Source: Orbilia blumenaviensis (taxonomy: Eukaryota; Ascomycota; Orbiliomycetes; Orbiliales; Orbiliaceae). Taken from it: a stretch of DNA of 64,000 bases. The first letter of the stretch is position 1; every line of letters starts with the position of its first letter. This document shows positions 12,824 through 24,695 of the stretch, piece by piece. A model generated the notes under the pieces. The model was not told where the DNA came from and made no database searches. It was given only the letters and a program-made list of their open reading frames with translations. Location: contig JAVHNS010000016.1 of NCBI GenBank assembly GCA_036872755.1, forward strand, positions 372,001 to 436,000. Reading direction: 5' to 3'. A program made the translations under genes and the position numbers.

Positions 12824-15379
12824 TTACGAAAAAGTAGCCCCCATCACCGCATAACTCCACCTCCATTTAGATCCATTTCCTTTTCCCGGTTTAGACATCC
12901 TCGAGATCCTCGAGAATCTTGATGAAGGCCTAGGCGGCGGCACCGGCATCTCCTCAAGCTTCCTTTCTTTATATTTTCTCATCGTGGCCTGCACACCCTC
13001 ATACTTCTTCCCTTTCTTCTTCTTCGAAGTTTCACCCTCGTGGACATTCGACGGAGGACGTGACTTCACACTCAAACATCTAGCCAAAAACCTTTTGACT
13101 CTTGACATCCCAGACTCTGGTTGTTCGGTGTCATCGTAATCTTCAAAGTATGAACGGGAACCCTGATGCTCCGGTGCAGCAGGGGCAGTGCTTGGTCGTC
13201 GCTGGTTAGGTTCTTCTTCGATAACACGAAGTTTACTGTTATTACCCCCATCGGTAGACCTAAAATTTGGGGGGGTTGGTGTGAGACTACGGCTGGCCGA
13301 TTGCCTGGGCGGGCTGGGTGGCAGAAAGCTTTGAGACCCCGATCCTGCGTCACTATTGTGGGGGGTCGTTGCTTCTGGAGTCTGCGCTTGACAAATCCCA
13401 AGGTATGGGATGGGTGGCACGCCTTGATTAAGGCCACGTCTGAGGTTATTGCACGATCCAGAACTTAATCGAGACTGTTGATTAACAGGTTGGAGAGACG
13501 TCGATATAATAGGCGCAGGGAGGTGAGATGAGCTAACAGCATTTCTATGGCTCCCTTCGTCGGAGAAAGGAGCAGGGGCAATACCCAAGCCAATATTCGG
13601 CATAGCATCAGATGCGATAATATCATATGACGTCTGTGGCGTCACAACCCGCGCAGCTTGGGCAGTAAATACTTGAGGTGTAGGTATTGTTTGATCCATA
13701 TCATCAGCCACCGGAGAGGATACAGAGCCGTTTCCGATTACGGCTCCCCTGGATGACTGCTCCTCACCTTTACAACTTCTCCTCGATGCAGCTGATAATC
13801 TTTGTGGAACTGGAGTATAGCATCCATCGTCTCCAGCAGATATCTCAGACGCAGGGTATGAGCTGGCACTCACGAAGGATGAGGCACAAGTATAGTTTTC
13901 ATGGACCCCCTCATCCTCGTCGGCCTCATAGTCTTCGCAATCGGTCACTTGACTGTCATGCTCATACTTATTTTGACCTCCACCAAAGGTCGAAAAGGTC
14001 ATTTGCGACCTCGACGATGAGGTCGACGGTTTCTTCTGATGCTCGCGAGCATTGTCTTCGGGATGCGGTGGTGGTGGGAATTTTGTGTAATATGGCGGTG
14101 TGCGGCGCGCAGAAGCTCTCTTCTGCTGCATGAGAGACGAAGACCGTTGAAGTTCCATTGATTCTGGAGTTGGATAGTAAACATAGCACCTTTCCTCAAC
14201 CCCATCTTCGTTATAAATAACATCCTCGCGGCCTACACACCTCGACCCAGCTTGCTCTCTCATTCTCTCCAGCTCAGCGGCTTCGTTGTCTAGAGCGCCG
14301 GATAGAGTCGACAACTCTGCATCTGCGCTTTCAGGAATGTTAAGTTTCAGCTTCATTGGAAGACAGCCGAACCTCTTTGCTTTGATAGGAAGGTCTGTCT
14401 CGAGTGTTTCGTCGAGTATACCTCTCTGGTCGAAGGGGGAGATAGGTTCTTCGGCTTGTACATTTTCAACGCCGATTTTGGCGCCCCCACTGAAGCTAAA
14501 GTCAAAGGACGATAAACCATCGTCATTGTTGTCCCTGGAAAAGTTCTCATCCAGCACTTGGTCCCTATCGATCACAGAGACCAGGGGTGGAAACCCTTCA
14601 CAGTCGATAGCGACAACTTCCGCATCCCTCATGCCGGATGTAGCGACTTCCATCTTACCCACCCTCTGCGCCTCTCCGTCAACATAGTTTATTGGGATTT
14701 TAAGAGGAGGAGGAGGTGGAATACCCAACTGATCACTCTCAAGTTCCATTTTCAACTGTAGCTGTCGGCGTTTCATATTATCTCTCTTCCTTCTGAAACT
14801 AAGACTGAGTTGCAGCCCAACTTCCTCATCTTCATCCCTTTTGATTCTCAGTGGCAGTGGTGGAAGCGGTCGGTTTTTGTCGTAGTTCAACTTTGGTGTG
14901 CCCGAACGCTTTCTCTGCCAGATGGCTGGAGACAGGGCGATAGAGCCTCGAGTCCTCGAGTCCGACATAGCTCGTGTGTGTGAGTGTGAGTACGACGTCC
15001 CCGTTTTTTTTGAACCAAGCTCCCTATGGGAAGCTCGCATCGATAGACTCTTCACATTTGGAGGGATTTCAATTGTAGGGCGGGGGCGACCGTTGCGCGT
15101 GAACGCCACCGAAGGTTGAACCGTAGTCCCTTGCTGTAACGGACAAAATTCCCATTCTCGAATGGGATGCTTATAACCTTTAGGCCATGTGGTAACCTTC
15201 GGCTGGAGATCAAATTTGTAAAAGTTCTCGCAGAAGGACGTGTCCCTGACTGAATTTGACGAGGCTCGAGTTAATGTGGCTTTAGTGGAAGCTGCGGTCA
15301 TATCGGTTGGTCTTAGGACGTTCTCTGGGTTACCCTCAAGCATAAATGCCATCTGGATATCAAACGCTGCATCGCCCAT
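12824..15379 (-). CDS. Large disordered protein, function unknown
   Basis: A single uninterrupted frame of 851 residues from the ATG at 15379; the frame extends 15 codons further up but without another ATG. I do not recognise it. The N-terminal ~120 residues look most structured (EFCPLQQGTTVQPSVAF and PTIEIPPNVKSLSM). The rest is Ser/Pro/Arg-rich and probably disordered, with a PPPPPL run around residues 215-220, acidic stretches, and Glu-rich segments carrying a few aromatic residues. The C-terminus is strongly basic: KKKKGKK near residue 790, then proline- and RFSR-type repeats, ending WRWSYAVMGATFS. No signal peptide or membrane segment is seen. The basic, tryptophan-containing tail could bind membrane or nucleic acid, which is inference. 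Length and lack of stops make coding very likely; a short upstream exon is possible. Confidence 0.8.
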   Translation of the reverse strand: MGDAAFDIQMAFMLEGNPENVLRPTDMTAASTKATLTRASSNSVRDTSFCENFYKFDLQPKVTTWPKGYKHPIREWEFCPLQQGTTVQPSVAFTRNGRPRPTIEIPPNVKSLSMRASHRELGSKKTGTSYSHSHTRAMSDSRTRGSIALSPAIWQRKRSGTPKLNYDKNRPLPPLPLRIKRDEDEEVGLQLSLSFRRKRDNMKRRQLQLKMELESDQLGIPPPPPLKIPINYVDGEAQRVGKMEVATSGMRDAEVVAIDCEGFPPLVSVIDRDQVLDENFSRDNNDDGLSSFDFSFSGGAKIGVENVQAEEPISPFDQRGILDETLETDLPIKAKRFGCLPMKLKLNIPESADAELSTLSGALDNEAAELERMREQAGSRCVGREDVIYNEDGVEERCYVYYPTPESMELQRSSSLMQQKRASARRTPPYYTKFPPPPHPEDNAREHQKKPSTSSSRSQMTFSTFGGGQNKYEHDSQVTDCEDYEADEDEGVHENYTCASSFVSASSYPASEISAGDDGCYTPVPQRLSAASRRSCKGEEQSSRGAVIGNGSVSSPVADDMDQTIPTPQVFTAQAARVVTPQTSYDIIASDAMPNIGLGIAPAPFSDEGSHRNAVSSSHLPAPIISTSLQPVNQQSRLSSGSCNNLRRGLNQGVPPIPYLGICQAQTPEATTPHNSDAGSGSQSFLPPSPPRQSASRSLTPTPPNFRSTDGGNNSKLRVIEEEPNQRRPSTAPAAPEHQGSRSYFEDYDDTEQPESGMSRVKRFLARCLSVKSRPPSNVHEGETSKKKKGKKYEGVQATMRKYKERKLEEMPVPPPRPSSRFSRISRMSKPGKGNGSKWRWSYAVMGATFS

Positions 15380-18300
15380 GATGAGGAGGGAGTTTGTTAG
15401 ATTTTTGTCCGGATAAGCAACCAAGGTAAATTATCGATAGATTGACAAAAGAAGTGTACTAGACTATATAGATGGTTCAGATCCAAAAGATATCTTGCCC
15501 GTTGCACCGGCAAGCGAGTGGCAAGAGATAGGAGTCACCAGTTTCAGAAACAAAAAACGAAGTCCACAGCCCCATGCAAGATGTTCACTACGGATGGTAA
15601 GGAAAACTGTTGATGTATCTGGATATCTTCGCCGCTTCAAGGTTCCACCCTCCTCTTAATATATACACGCACAGCCCTCATGAGAATACGAACCCCTCCA
15701 ATTAATTAATTAAGAGCTCACAATAATAGCATGTGCAGCAACCCGTTTTTTTCCCAATCGCCGCCGCAAACTGTCAGTCTCATAATTGCTGCATCCCACC
15801 CGGCCCTGTTTTTGGTAACACCCAACTAGACCCTGTAGATCTAAACATTTCGTGTATCATGGATATTTCCATTTGCCGCGGTCTAACAACCCGTCGACGG
15901 TTGGAATTTGATGTTCGTTGATAACATATATTAATATCTTACAGTTAGCAGCTCTAGAAGCCACCACCTCATGCGAGTGCGAAAATTTGTGATCAAACAT
16001 GCGGAAGGAGGATTGGGTAAAGTGGGTACATATAAAGCGGGAGGGGTTCCTTTACGCCACTTTTGTACCATGGTACCGAAGGACGCTAACAGGCTACGAT
16101 AAAATGCTACCCAAGGTCCCCTGTGCCTGTCCACACGTTGTCGAGCTACCTCGACAAACCACAATGGCCTTTTCTTTTCTGACTCGCATACCTCAATTGA
16201 TCAAATATCTTTTGACAGTGGATGTTCTCGCTCTTAGTATCACTAAAAGTTCTTCTTATATCTAAATTAACATATGCAGGTTATCTTGTTAGAAGTTAGA
16301 ATCACACCCCCAAAACGTTGTCTTTTCTCTACAACGTAAACTATGCAATATTCTAGATCTATATAAACTGAGTTTATCTCCGTTAATCGGGGGAAAAATC
16401 ATTCTGATCTTTACTACGAGACCAATCTTAGCGTTGTAAGTCAAGTGAGGAAAATTAGTTTGCCTCCTATAAGTCCGGAGACAGACATGAAATCCTTCGA
16501 AACTTAATCGAGCACGAGCTTAGAGGGTTGTGTGGCATGTTGGAATACCTTGTCGGGAGCCCGCGTGCCCTAAAAAAGAAGTAAACGCAAACAGTGGGCA
16601 CGCAGGGTAATATATATACTCACTCGAAAGAAGTGTATATACGTGTGCTAATCGGGCTGGGGTACAGTAACAATCTGGTCGAACACAACATCATGGCATA
16701 GGCGGCAGAGATCCTGGTCCAGATGGCAACATGACCTCTCAAAATTCACCCACCATGCATCGATCGCTCTTTATGCCAACGGAGCTAGTACCAGTAAAAC
16801 TGCCCAGACCCTTCTAACCTCGGAATTGTGTTTCCTCCCTAGGCACACAGTCTAGATATAGGCATCCAAATACAGATATTCAATCTTCTTGCCTAGCTAG
16901 GTATGGTTTAGTCAAAACTCATGTGAACAATGGTAGGGCATTGATAATACTTACACATCACCCGGCGGACGATATGATAAATGAAGCAATAAAGATCCGG
17001 TCCATACTGTCGGGACCAGACAGGAATTGCGTGACTGCATATATATTCGTCTCGGGCATGATCACGCAAAGCCATTGTGGCTGCCTTCAGAAACACTTCG
17101 GATGGTTGTTTCCTGCAGGAGCTTTCTAGTCAAGGGTACTAGATAAACACGCAATTACCGAGTATTGGGGGGCTCTCTAGACATAAACTACAGCACTGGA
17201 TTCTGGGCGCGACACCACGCAGTCTAGTTTCTTATTCGAGTCGAGGAAATAACTTTAAGATCGACAACTGCGTATATGTGTAGCTGCATGGGAGGCAACC
17301 AGGTCAACCTACGACCTATTTATTTTCCACATACCATTCCACTCAATTCATGATACTCCACTAATGCAACAAGAATGCCTAAATTAGTTCATAGATGTTG
17401 CACGCTGTACACCTTCTAGCAATCACGTCCGGTCTCTTATCTCCATCCCCCCCTCTCCCCCCCCCAAAAAAAAAACGGAGAGAGGCAAACAATTCTGCCG
17501 TCTAGATCTTAACATCTGGTTTCTATTCTGTAACCACAACGTTGCATAGTATGCTGGTATTCTACTCTATTCTCTTAAAACCACGTTTAAACTCACAACT
17601 TCGTTTGAGAACCGAAGCAGGAAGCCGGCCCGTGGCAGCACAGCGGACTGGTTCAGATGGCATAATCGGAAAATAGACAGAGATTAAAAAAAAAAAATTA
17701 GAGTGACCTAAATGCCCTTTCACAATCAAGGGAAAGTTTACACCTTCAGGGCAAACTTCAAAATGTTGTGATGTTAGGCTTTGAGTTATGTTGGCCTTGT
17801 TGTTGGATCCCAGTATTCTAGAAATGCCCACATAGAATACATGCGCATGCATACGCACGTAGAACGTTCGAGGACCGATATAGAACGTTTGAACGCCCGC
17901 CATTCTTATGCTAAGACCCCCTTGGGAAGCAGAGTGTTGGATAACAAGTATGCTAGAGCGATATCGGTTTAGATGCATTGGTGTCGTTCGCAGCTGGAAG
18001 CCCGAAGCTATAGTGTTTTTCAATAGCAATTGATTGGTGTGGGTTGAAATTGAGTGTATGCAATCGAGCCGCACGTAGAATAGAGACCGTCCGTAAACGG
18101 TTGAGTAGATTAAGCTAGAGCCCTAGGATCTTGGTCTCGCTGTTACGCTGTGTGATACCATGCTATATCGATGCAACGGACAGCAGAGGTCGTCGTGTAT
18201 GTGAAAGAGGGTGCGAATGTATACCCAATTAGCAGCTTCCTGTGAGATCATCGTTCGATTACAGTCTCACCCATAGCTGCCTGGTTCCGATATCTAATTT

Positions 18301-18663
18301 ATCACGCATTTCGAGAAAAATAACGGCGTTCAGGGAATCAAATTTAAGTGATCAAAGTTTTCCTTTGGATAACATTCCGATGACCAACAACAATAAAGCA
18401 GAGTTGCATTAAACCACAGCGCATCTGGCGTCCTTATACGCCATAAAAAAATAAAAAAAAGACAAAAACGCCGTTCTTCAAAGCCCGGACCCGGGTACCC
18501 AAAGCTATCTAGTCGTACGGGAATCTATTCTTGCTAACCGCAGCCCTCTGAAAAAAGAATTCCTTTAAGCAAAGCAAAAGCTACCTGGTGAATCAAACGG
18601 TATCTTGCCGTAAAAGCCGCCCATCTTCTAATCGAGACTTGGCAGGTTTCCAGAGAACGATGT
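15380..18663. other. Intergenic, no gene recognised
   Basis: Upstream of the disordered-protein gene. Frames are short except a minus-strand 170-codon frame at 17562-18074, which lacks an ATG at its start, includes a poly-T-coded FFF stretch and resembles no known protein. Small C and A homopolymers occur near 17450. Confidence 0.55.
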
Positions 18664-19106
18664 TTAAGAAGCCGTCTTCTTCCTGGTGGCACCAACACCT
18701 GGTCCGGCGGCTGCGTTCTTCTGCATAAAAGCGGCATAGAGAACGAATCCAATTGCAATAGCGGAGAGAATGAAAATGTTTGCTGGGGATAAGCCCATAA
18801 TATCAGCGTTCAGGTCATTATTACTTCGATGTTGGGGGTGACGAATAGAATTTAGGGAAGAAATTGACATGGCAAAACTAGTATCTATGAAATAACATAG
18901 ATAGGGGGAAGCCACGACGGCGTGTGGATATACTCACAGAATAAGAAGTTCAAGAAACTCTTGGCCAGGTCAAAGACACTAACGACAGCAGTTTGGAAGA
19001 GAGCAAGGATCGAAGTGAAGACGGCAAAGATCGATTCGATGACGTTGCGAAATATGCCAAAGATGGCGGAGATGAAGTTCTCGAGGGAGGATGTAAGGGA
19101 TGCCAT
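18664..19106 (-). CDS. Small fungal membrane protein, 95 residues
   Basis: Exons 19106-18938 and 18782-18664 with a 155-nt intron (GTGAGT donor; branch-like CGCTGAT about 20 nt before the acceptor). The first 56 residues are an amphipathic series with regularly spaced Phe (MASLTSSLENFISAIFGIF). Exon 2 supplies a true membrane segment, SNIFILSAIAIGFVLYAAFM, then a basic tail ending RKKTAS. This architecture, an amphipathic N-terminal half plus a single C-terminal helix, matches a short uncharacterised protein common in Pezizomycotina. Function is unknown; the layout resembles membrane-shaping or tail-anchored proteins. The exon join is supported by phase and by the continuous helix. Confidence 0.75.
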
Positions 19107-20013
19107 TTTTGCTACCTATGTTTTTCTTGCGGTTTTGTTCAAACGTTAACGCTTAGCTTTCACTTTTGCGATTTATCGGTGATATTTGCGTTTGGTCCGG
19201 TATCTCCAGCTGGATATTGATTGGGAGAATGTAGATAATGCTGTTTGATGGATGAAGCCAAATTTATGTTCTGCCTAGAGGCGTAACGGTACGAAAAGTT
19301 TACAGCAATAAAGTGCGCTGTATTTATATTTCGCAGTTTAAATTTCAAGTGCGACTGCTTGTGCGAGGGTGATGCATTAATGACGTCACAATTCGATAGC
19401 CGCGACGGAAAAAAACGCTATTATCAGAAATGCCACGAGGCTATAGCTATCAGAAGCGGTAATAAATACATCACCACTTGACAATATAATGTAGTTGATT
19501 GATTAGGTAAGCAGCCGGAGGAAGGAGAGAAGAAATAAGCAAGTGTCGCGAGCAGAGTGGTATATACTTAGCAACGTTAGTACACACGTATACTGGTAAA
19601 GCAAATATAAGAATATACGATATTTACAGAGTATACAATTGATCAAAGCAAGAACATAAGCAGTTGAATAGTACAAAGAAAACCAATCCCCAAACCAGAA
19701 TCCACTTGGTTAACGAAAACTCATGCAGTCCACAATACCTATTATTCCTAGTCCATCCCGCCTTAATACAAAAACCAGTTTACACTATACAACATGCTTT
19801 TTTGAGCCCGGTGAATTTTATTTAATTTTTGTTTTCCGAAATCAAATCCCAAAAATGCAGTTTAAAGGAAAAGAGAGGAAAGGAAAGGGAAGGGAAGGGA
19901 AGGGGATATCAAAGGCAACATCAATACGAGAAACTTCAGAAATACATTAAATGCATGGGTAGGCAAAAACATAAAGAGACGGAAACCAAATGACCAAAAA
20001 AAATATTGGTACA
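19107..20013. other. Promoter of the small membrane protein gene and 3' flank of opi1
   Basis: No gene recognised. A purine-rich tract of GGAAA/GGGAA units (about 19865-19905) lies near the opi1 3' end. Confidence 0.5.
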
Positions 20014-21930
20014 TCACCGGTCTTTCCTGGAATCTGGCACTGGTTGCGCCCCATCAAGTTCCATGTCCATTTCCCATCCAACTTTGCCGTAGTCTCCTTC
20101 CTCTGGTCTCTTCCTCCCTAATCTTTCGCACCATTCTTCTGCTCGTTCAAGCGTCAACTGTACAATTGCGGAGACCTGGTGCAGCATTTCAAGACCTTCC
20201 CTCGCGAGGACGAGAACCCTCTTCCCCGCTTCCTCCCTTCTGACAACCATAGCCATGTTATTCCCGGAGGCATTGGCACCAGCATTGTCATCTTTTGCAG
20301 CCAATGCCCACCTCCTGGGCAAATTCGTGATGCATGCTTTAACTACTACTCTTGCATTCTCAGGCAATGCCCCACCGGCATAGGTGCTGACAACATCTAC
20401 GACCCTCTTCAAGGTTCCGATGACGTCTTGCCTGAGTGTTTCGATTTTATTTTGTAGTTGTGCGCTCCGCTCGTCGTCTCCATCATCGGTGCCTCCATCT
20501 TTCCCGCTCGTTCCATTTGCCCGAGATTTATCTGAATCATACTCGCTTATTACTCCGCGAAGGGCCATTATGACTTTGTCGAGATGGTCATTGGCCCATC
20601 TGAGCCACGCAAGGCAGTATTTTAGACTTTTGAGTGATTCTTCGCTAAGCGCAACTCCCACCCCAGCAGTCGATAGCATTAGCCGCCGCTGCCAGTTCAG
20701 CGATACGACATCGGTCGCAGGTTTGTGGGTTAGTTCATTATCCCTACTATCCCTCTCTCCAGAGGAATTGCTCGTAGAATCAACATCCATTGCTCCGCCG
20801 TTATGTCCTTCTTCGAATGCTGTTTTCCGCCGCTTGGTGACGTGTGAGCCGGTTGATGATGATGGTTGTGAATGTGAAGGTGATGATTGTGAGGATGTGC
20901 CAGAGGATGAGAGTCGGCGGGCTTCGAGGTTGCGACGTAGGACAGACTCGACCCCTGTTGTTCGGGCAGCATATGAGACCACCGAGGTCATTGGCGCGGC
21001 GGCGCGTTCGACCTTTGAAATAATCACATGTGTTAGCGGGAGGAATTTTCATTTGCGCGAAAGAATGGAATGTGATTGATATAGTTTAATATCAATACAC
21101 TAAACCAAACCCCAAAAAGAATAAGAACTTACTATTTCGGCGCCATATTTGAATCGTGGACTGTATCGTTTCCCACCCTTATAAACGCTTCTTCCCGCCC
21201 TCACTGCTGTTCCCAAGAAAGTATTCTGTCCTTGGATCATCTCCATCATAGTTTCCTGCCGTCTTTCCTCTCTTTTCTCCTCCTTTGGCGGCGGACTGTT
21301 TGGCACGCTCTTGGGACTCGATACAAAATCTGCACGTAAATCACCAAGTGCTTCTGCGGCCATACGCACATCCGGGTCGTCAATATCAACACTGAAGTCG
21401 CCGTCAACTGAAATCGAGTCCTCGGTGTTGCGCGTGGTGGTATGCGAAATTATTGACGAGGCATCGTCGTCGGTTACAGTTGCTGAAGAGTTTGTGGAAA
21501 CGAGGGATTGGATGGACATGCTGCGGGCGGTTGATATAGGAGGCCCAGAATTATTAGACGCGGCGGCAAGGTGGGAATAGTAATCGGCAGAAGAAGGAAG
21601 ATGAGGATGAGGGGGGACGGAGGAGTACGTCGGAGCAGCGGATGCGGCGACGGGTGAGGCGTGCGAGGGGTCTTGTGCTTGTGTTTGTGTCTGTGCTTGT
21701 GCGACAGCTTGGGATGGCTCGTAGGAACGGATGGCGGGTAAAGCGTCGCGCACTGCGGGGGCAGATGCGAACATGGCTGTATTGAAAACTATAGTCGATG
21801 AGTTCGAAGCCTGCAGAGAAAATGTATTCGGAGTCTGTGGAGATGTTGTATTTGTCGAGGCAAGCGTAGAAACCTTGTCAGGGGAGGGGGGTTTGGGGGT
21901 GGTTGACTGTGAACGAAGGCGTGTCGCCAT
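20014..21930 (-). CDS. opi1: Opi1-type transcriptional regulator
   Basis: Exons 21930-21133 and 21012-20014 (120-nt intron, GTAAGT donor, phase 0) give 598 residues. The first ATG of the frame is at 21930; upstream in-frame codons are non-ATG. In yeast Opi1 represses phospholipid synthesis genes in response to phosphatidic acid at the ER; in filamentous fungi the family has been linked to clock-controlled genes. The N-terminal 200 residues are Ser/Thr/Gln-rich and disordered. After the splice comes the conserved family block SYAARTTGVESVLRRNLEAR (about residues 275-300), then a basic KRRK stretch, and the second block LMLSTAGVGVALSEESLKSL followed by KYCLAWLRWANDHL (about 370-410). A helical region follows. 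I see no clear FFAT motif (ER tethering in yeast). Family assignment is strong; target genes here are unknown. Confidence 0.88.
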
Positions 21931-23543
21931 GCTCAACCAGACGACATGCAATGAAGAAGGCGTCAAGAAGGCTTGATAATAATAACTCGGACCCCAACTC
22001 TCCTGAAATTAAAAATATAAAAAAAATAAGATTGGGAGATCCAAAGGTGGAATAGAGTCGAATCGCCGTTCAGTATGTTCGAACAAAGACGGACAGGCAA
22101 GCAGGGAAAAAAGGACAGGAGAATCGAGTATGTAGCACAGATAAGTGCGGTGGGACGTACTTACCGGGGGGGTTTCTGATCAGGCGGATTGGCTTGTGAC
22201 AAACGAGGCTCCCGCCCGAATCACAAGATTCAATAACGACGGATACGGATATAAGATAGTTAGCCCAAGAGCGCAGGACAAGGGCAAGCGAAAGAGTATA
22301 AATAAATCCGTTGGGGGACGAGGGAAAACTATATAAAAAGAGGAAGCTGTTGTTCGGAGTTCGATCGATTCGACCAAGGACTGACAGAGTTCGGGATCTG
22401 GCTCGGGAACCCCGCTACCGACCGAACAAGTCTTAATATTAATCCTCTGACATGAAATGATTCGGACCTCTTTGAAATTCAGAGGAATGTGAATGCCGAT
22501 AAAATCTCCCTATGAGCGACGTGGAAATGCCCGTGCATGCACTCGTAATGCGGTTCATCTGGGGAAAGCCCGTGCGAGAGAATTCGTTATTCCCCACCAA
22601 TGTAATATCCAGCTTCTCCGCACGAGACTCGAGCCTTTAATTACCCTACGTTACTCTTTAAATCAAATTGTATGTTGATTCCTGTGGAACGAGGCAGCAG
22701 TCTTTTGAAACCTTTAAATCTGCCCCCCCCCCTCCCCAACGATAAAATCATCATCAATTAACCGTCTACGAAAGATTCGACACAGAAGTGAGTGCTTCGT
22801 CTGGGGAGCTCGGTTTCTCCGCTCATCCTTCCACAGCTTCCCCATCCAAACATGCCACCGACATGTGCATATATCCATCCAAGCCCATCTCCACTATCAT
22901 GCTATAATACCACGACCAGACCAGATTAGCCTGCTAATGCTGGGGGTATCGTTCGCTACGGCGCTCTTCCCATGCAGCCGCCCTTCCTCACAGGAAAGAC
23001 TAAAAAAAAAAAAGCATGGGGGGGAAAATTTTGACTTTGGCATGTGATCCCTCCACGTTGACAGGCTTGTGATTGACGAAAAAAACCAAGTTAACGCCAA
23101 GATGGAAAGTTTTCCCGGACAACGCAAAGTATTGTGTGGTATTTTGTGCTGAGTGCACAAAAATGGTAATTTAGCATAGTTGTGTTACATGCCATAGATG
23201 GATGGATCTGGATACCAGTTTCCCAACTCTGTAGTTATAGCACCACCCTTGATATTAATATTAGCACCCGTGGTGCTGGTATCAATATACACACATATTT
23301 GGACTAGTTTATACGTTTAGCATCTGGAACCACATCCAGCAGCTGACAAAAGTATCTTAAGGACCTAGTAATTTAACCTTCCGGCCCGTGATATCATGAT
23401 ACATCAACAAAATTTAAAAATTATTGGCCGTGCCATAACTGGGATAATTTGGGACATTGCATGAGAATAGTCGTGCGGACGGTCAACCACCAAGGTGGTA
23501 GCACTATATTAACAATATATTCATGTACTTCAACCGGTTTTAA

Positions 23544-23580
<37 letters not shown>

Positions 23581-24695
23581 TCCGAAACAAGGGCCCCAGG
23601 GCTGTCTGTTTCTAGAATTCTACCCCGGCTCAGAGACATATACCCGGACGAATGCCTGCAGCTGCTGCATGCGCAGTAGTATATTCCGATGTGTATTCTC
23701 GAGGCCATGTGTGATTGATTTCTCTTCATTTAGTTCTACTCTGGTTTACGGATGCCGCCAATCGTATCCAAGGAATCGACCTTCGGGGCCTACTTTAGTT
23801 AGGTAGACGGTATAGGCCCAATTGCTAGTACGACTGACAGCCAGCTGGCGGTGCATAATTGGATCGCTTTAGTAGCATGAATTATATATTACAAAGAGCC
23901 AGCACTATAGCTAGGCTCCCCATTCGCGTTCGTCACTTCGAAGTATACAAATATGTATTGCGTTAACACTATCACTTGTGTACAAGTTCTACAATACTAG
24001 TTGCCATCATTCGCCCTCTGGTAGACCAGACGCATGGTAAGGTATTCCATTGCAGGACATTTTTCGTATCGAATTTAGCTAAATTGAGAAACCATCAGTA
24101 TGAAGAGGGCCTTTGTATATATATTATAATCGTTCTCTACAATAACCAAGAGGAATCCAGGTATTGTTCCGCAATACTCGCAAAAGCACATTCCAGCTGT
24201 TCAACCACAGACAGAAATTTACCAGTCCTAGAAGAGGAGTTGCAATGCAAAAGTGCAAACCTGGGACGGCCCAAATTATGGTATATATTGCCGATGTCAC
24301 ATGCAAGACATCGTTATGCATGCGTGTATGTGCATGCACCTAAAATTTCCACAAGATCAACGGCGCCAGCCCAGATCCTTAGCAAATAGCTTCGCAAACC
24401 GTGCATATGCGCGGCCTATTTACCTCCTCTGCTCCCGAGGTATCTATCATAGCCATGGTAATCGGACTCGCTAGCTCGATCCACTACCACGCGATTGACT
24501 GTTGTCATTTATTAAGCTACCGCCCGTAAGGCAAATATATGGATTTTATCACTGCCAGTTTCGTATTAAATTTTATATTACATATAAATCACAAGGATTA
24601 CAAATTTAGGTGAAAGGGCTCAGTAAATATAGATATGTAAACGCCAAAGCTTTAAAGAAGTAATGAACGGCGAAACCAACATTACAATGCTGGAT
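21931..24695. other. opi1 promoter and spacer to sec9
   Basis: No gene recognised. It contains a TTAATATTAAT palindrome (22433-22443), a second AT palindrome flanked by an 8-bp inverted repeat (23239-23277), and a 32-nt poly-A tract at 23547. Confidence 0.55.
23547..23578. repeat. Poly-A tract, 32 nt
   Basis: Uninterrupted A run. It could be a slippage product or the tail of an old retroposed sequence; no target-site duplication is obvious around it. Confidence 0.9.

Noticed and set aside
17562..18074. 170-codon minus-strand frame
   Set aside because: No ATG at its start, contains a stretch coded by poly-A/T, and shows no recognisable features. Could be chance in AT-rich DNA.
20384..21079. 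231-codon plus-strand open frame
   Set aside because: It lies antisense to the opi1 coding exon, and the opposite strand carries clear conserved Opi1 blocks.
21931..21966. Upstream extension of Opi1 (and similar extensions at 15380-15424, 31269-31463, 52344-52388)
   Set aside because: These extensions begin at TTG, not ATG. I used the first in-frame ATG in each case.
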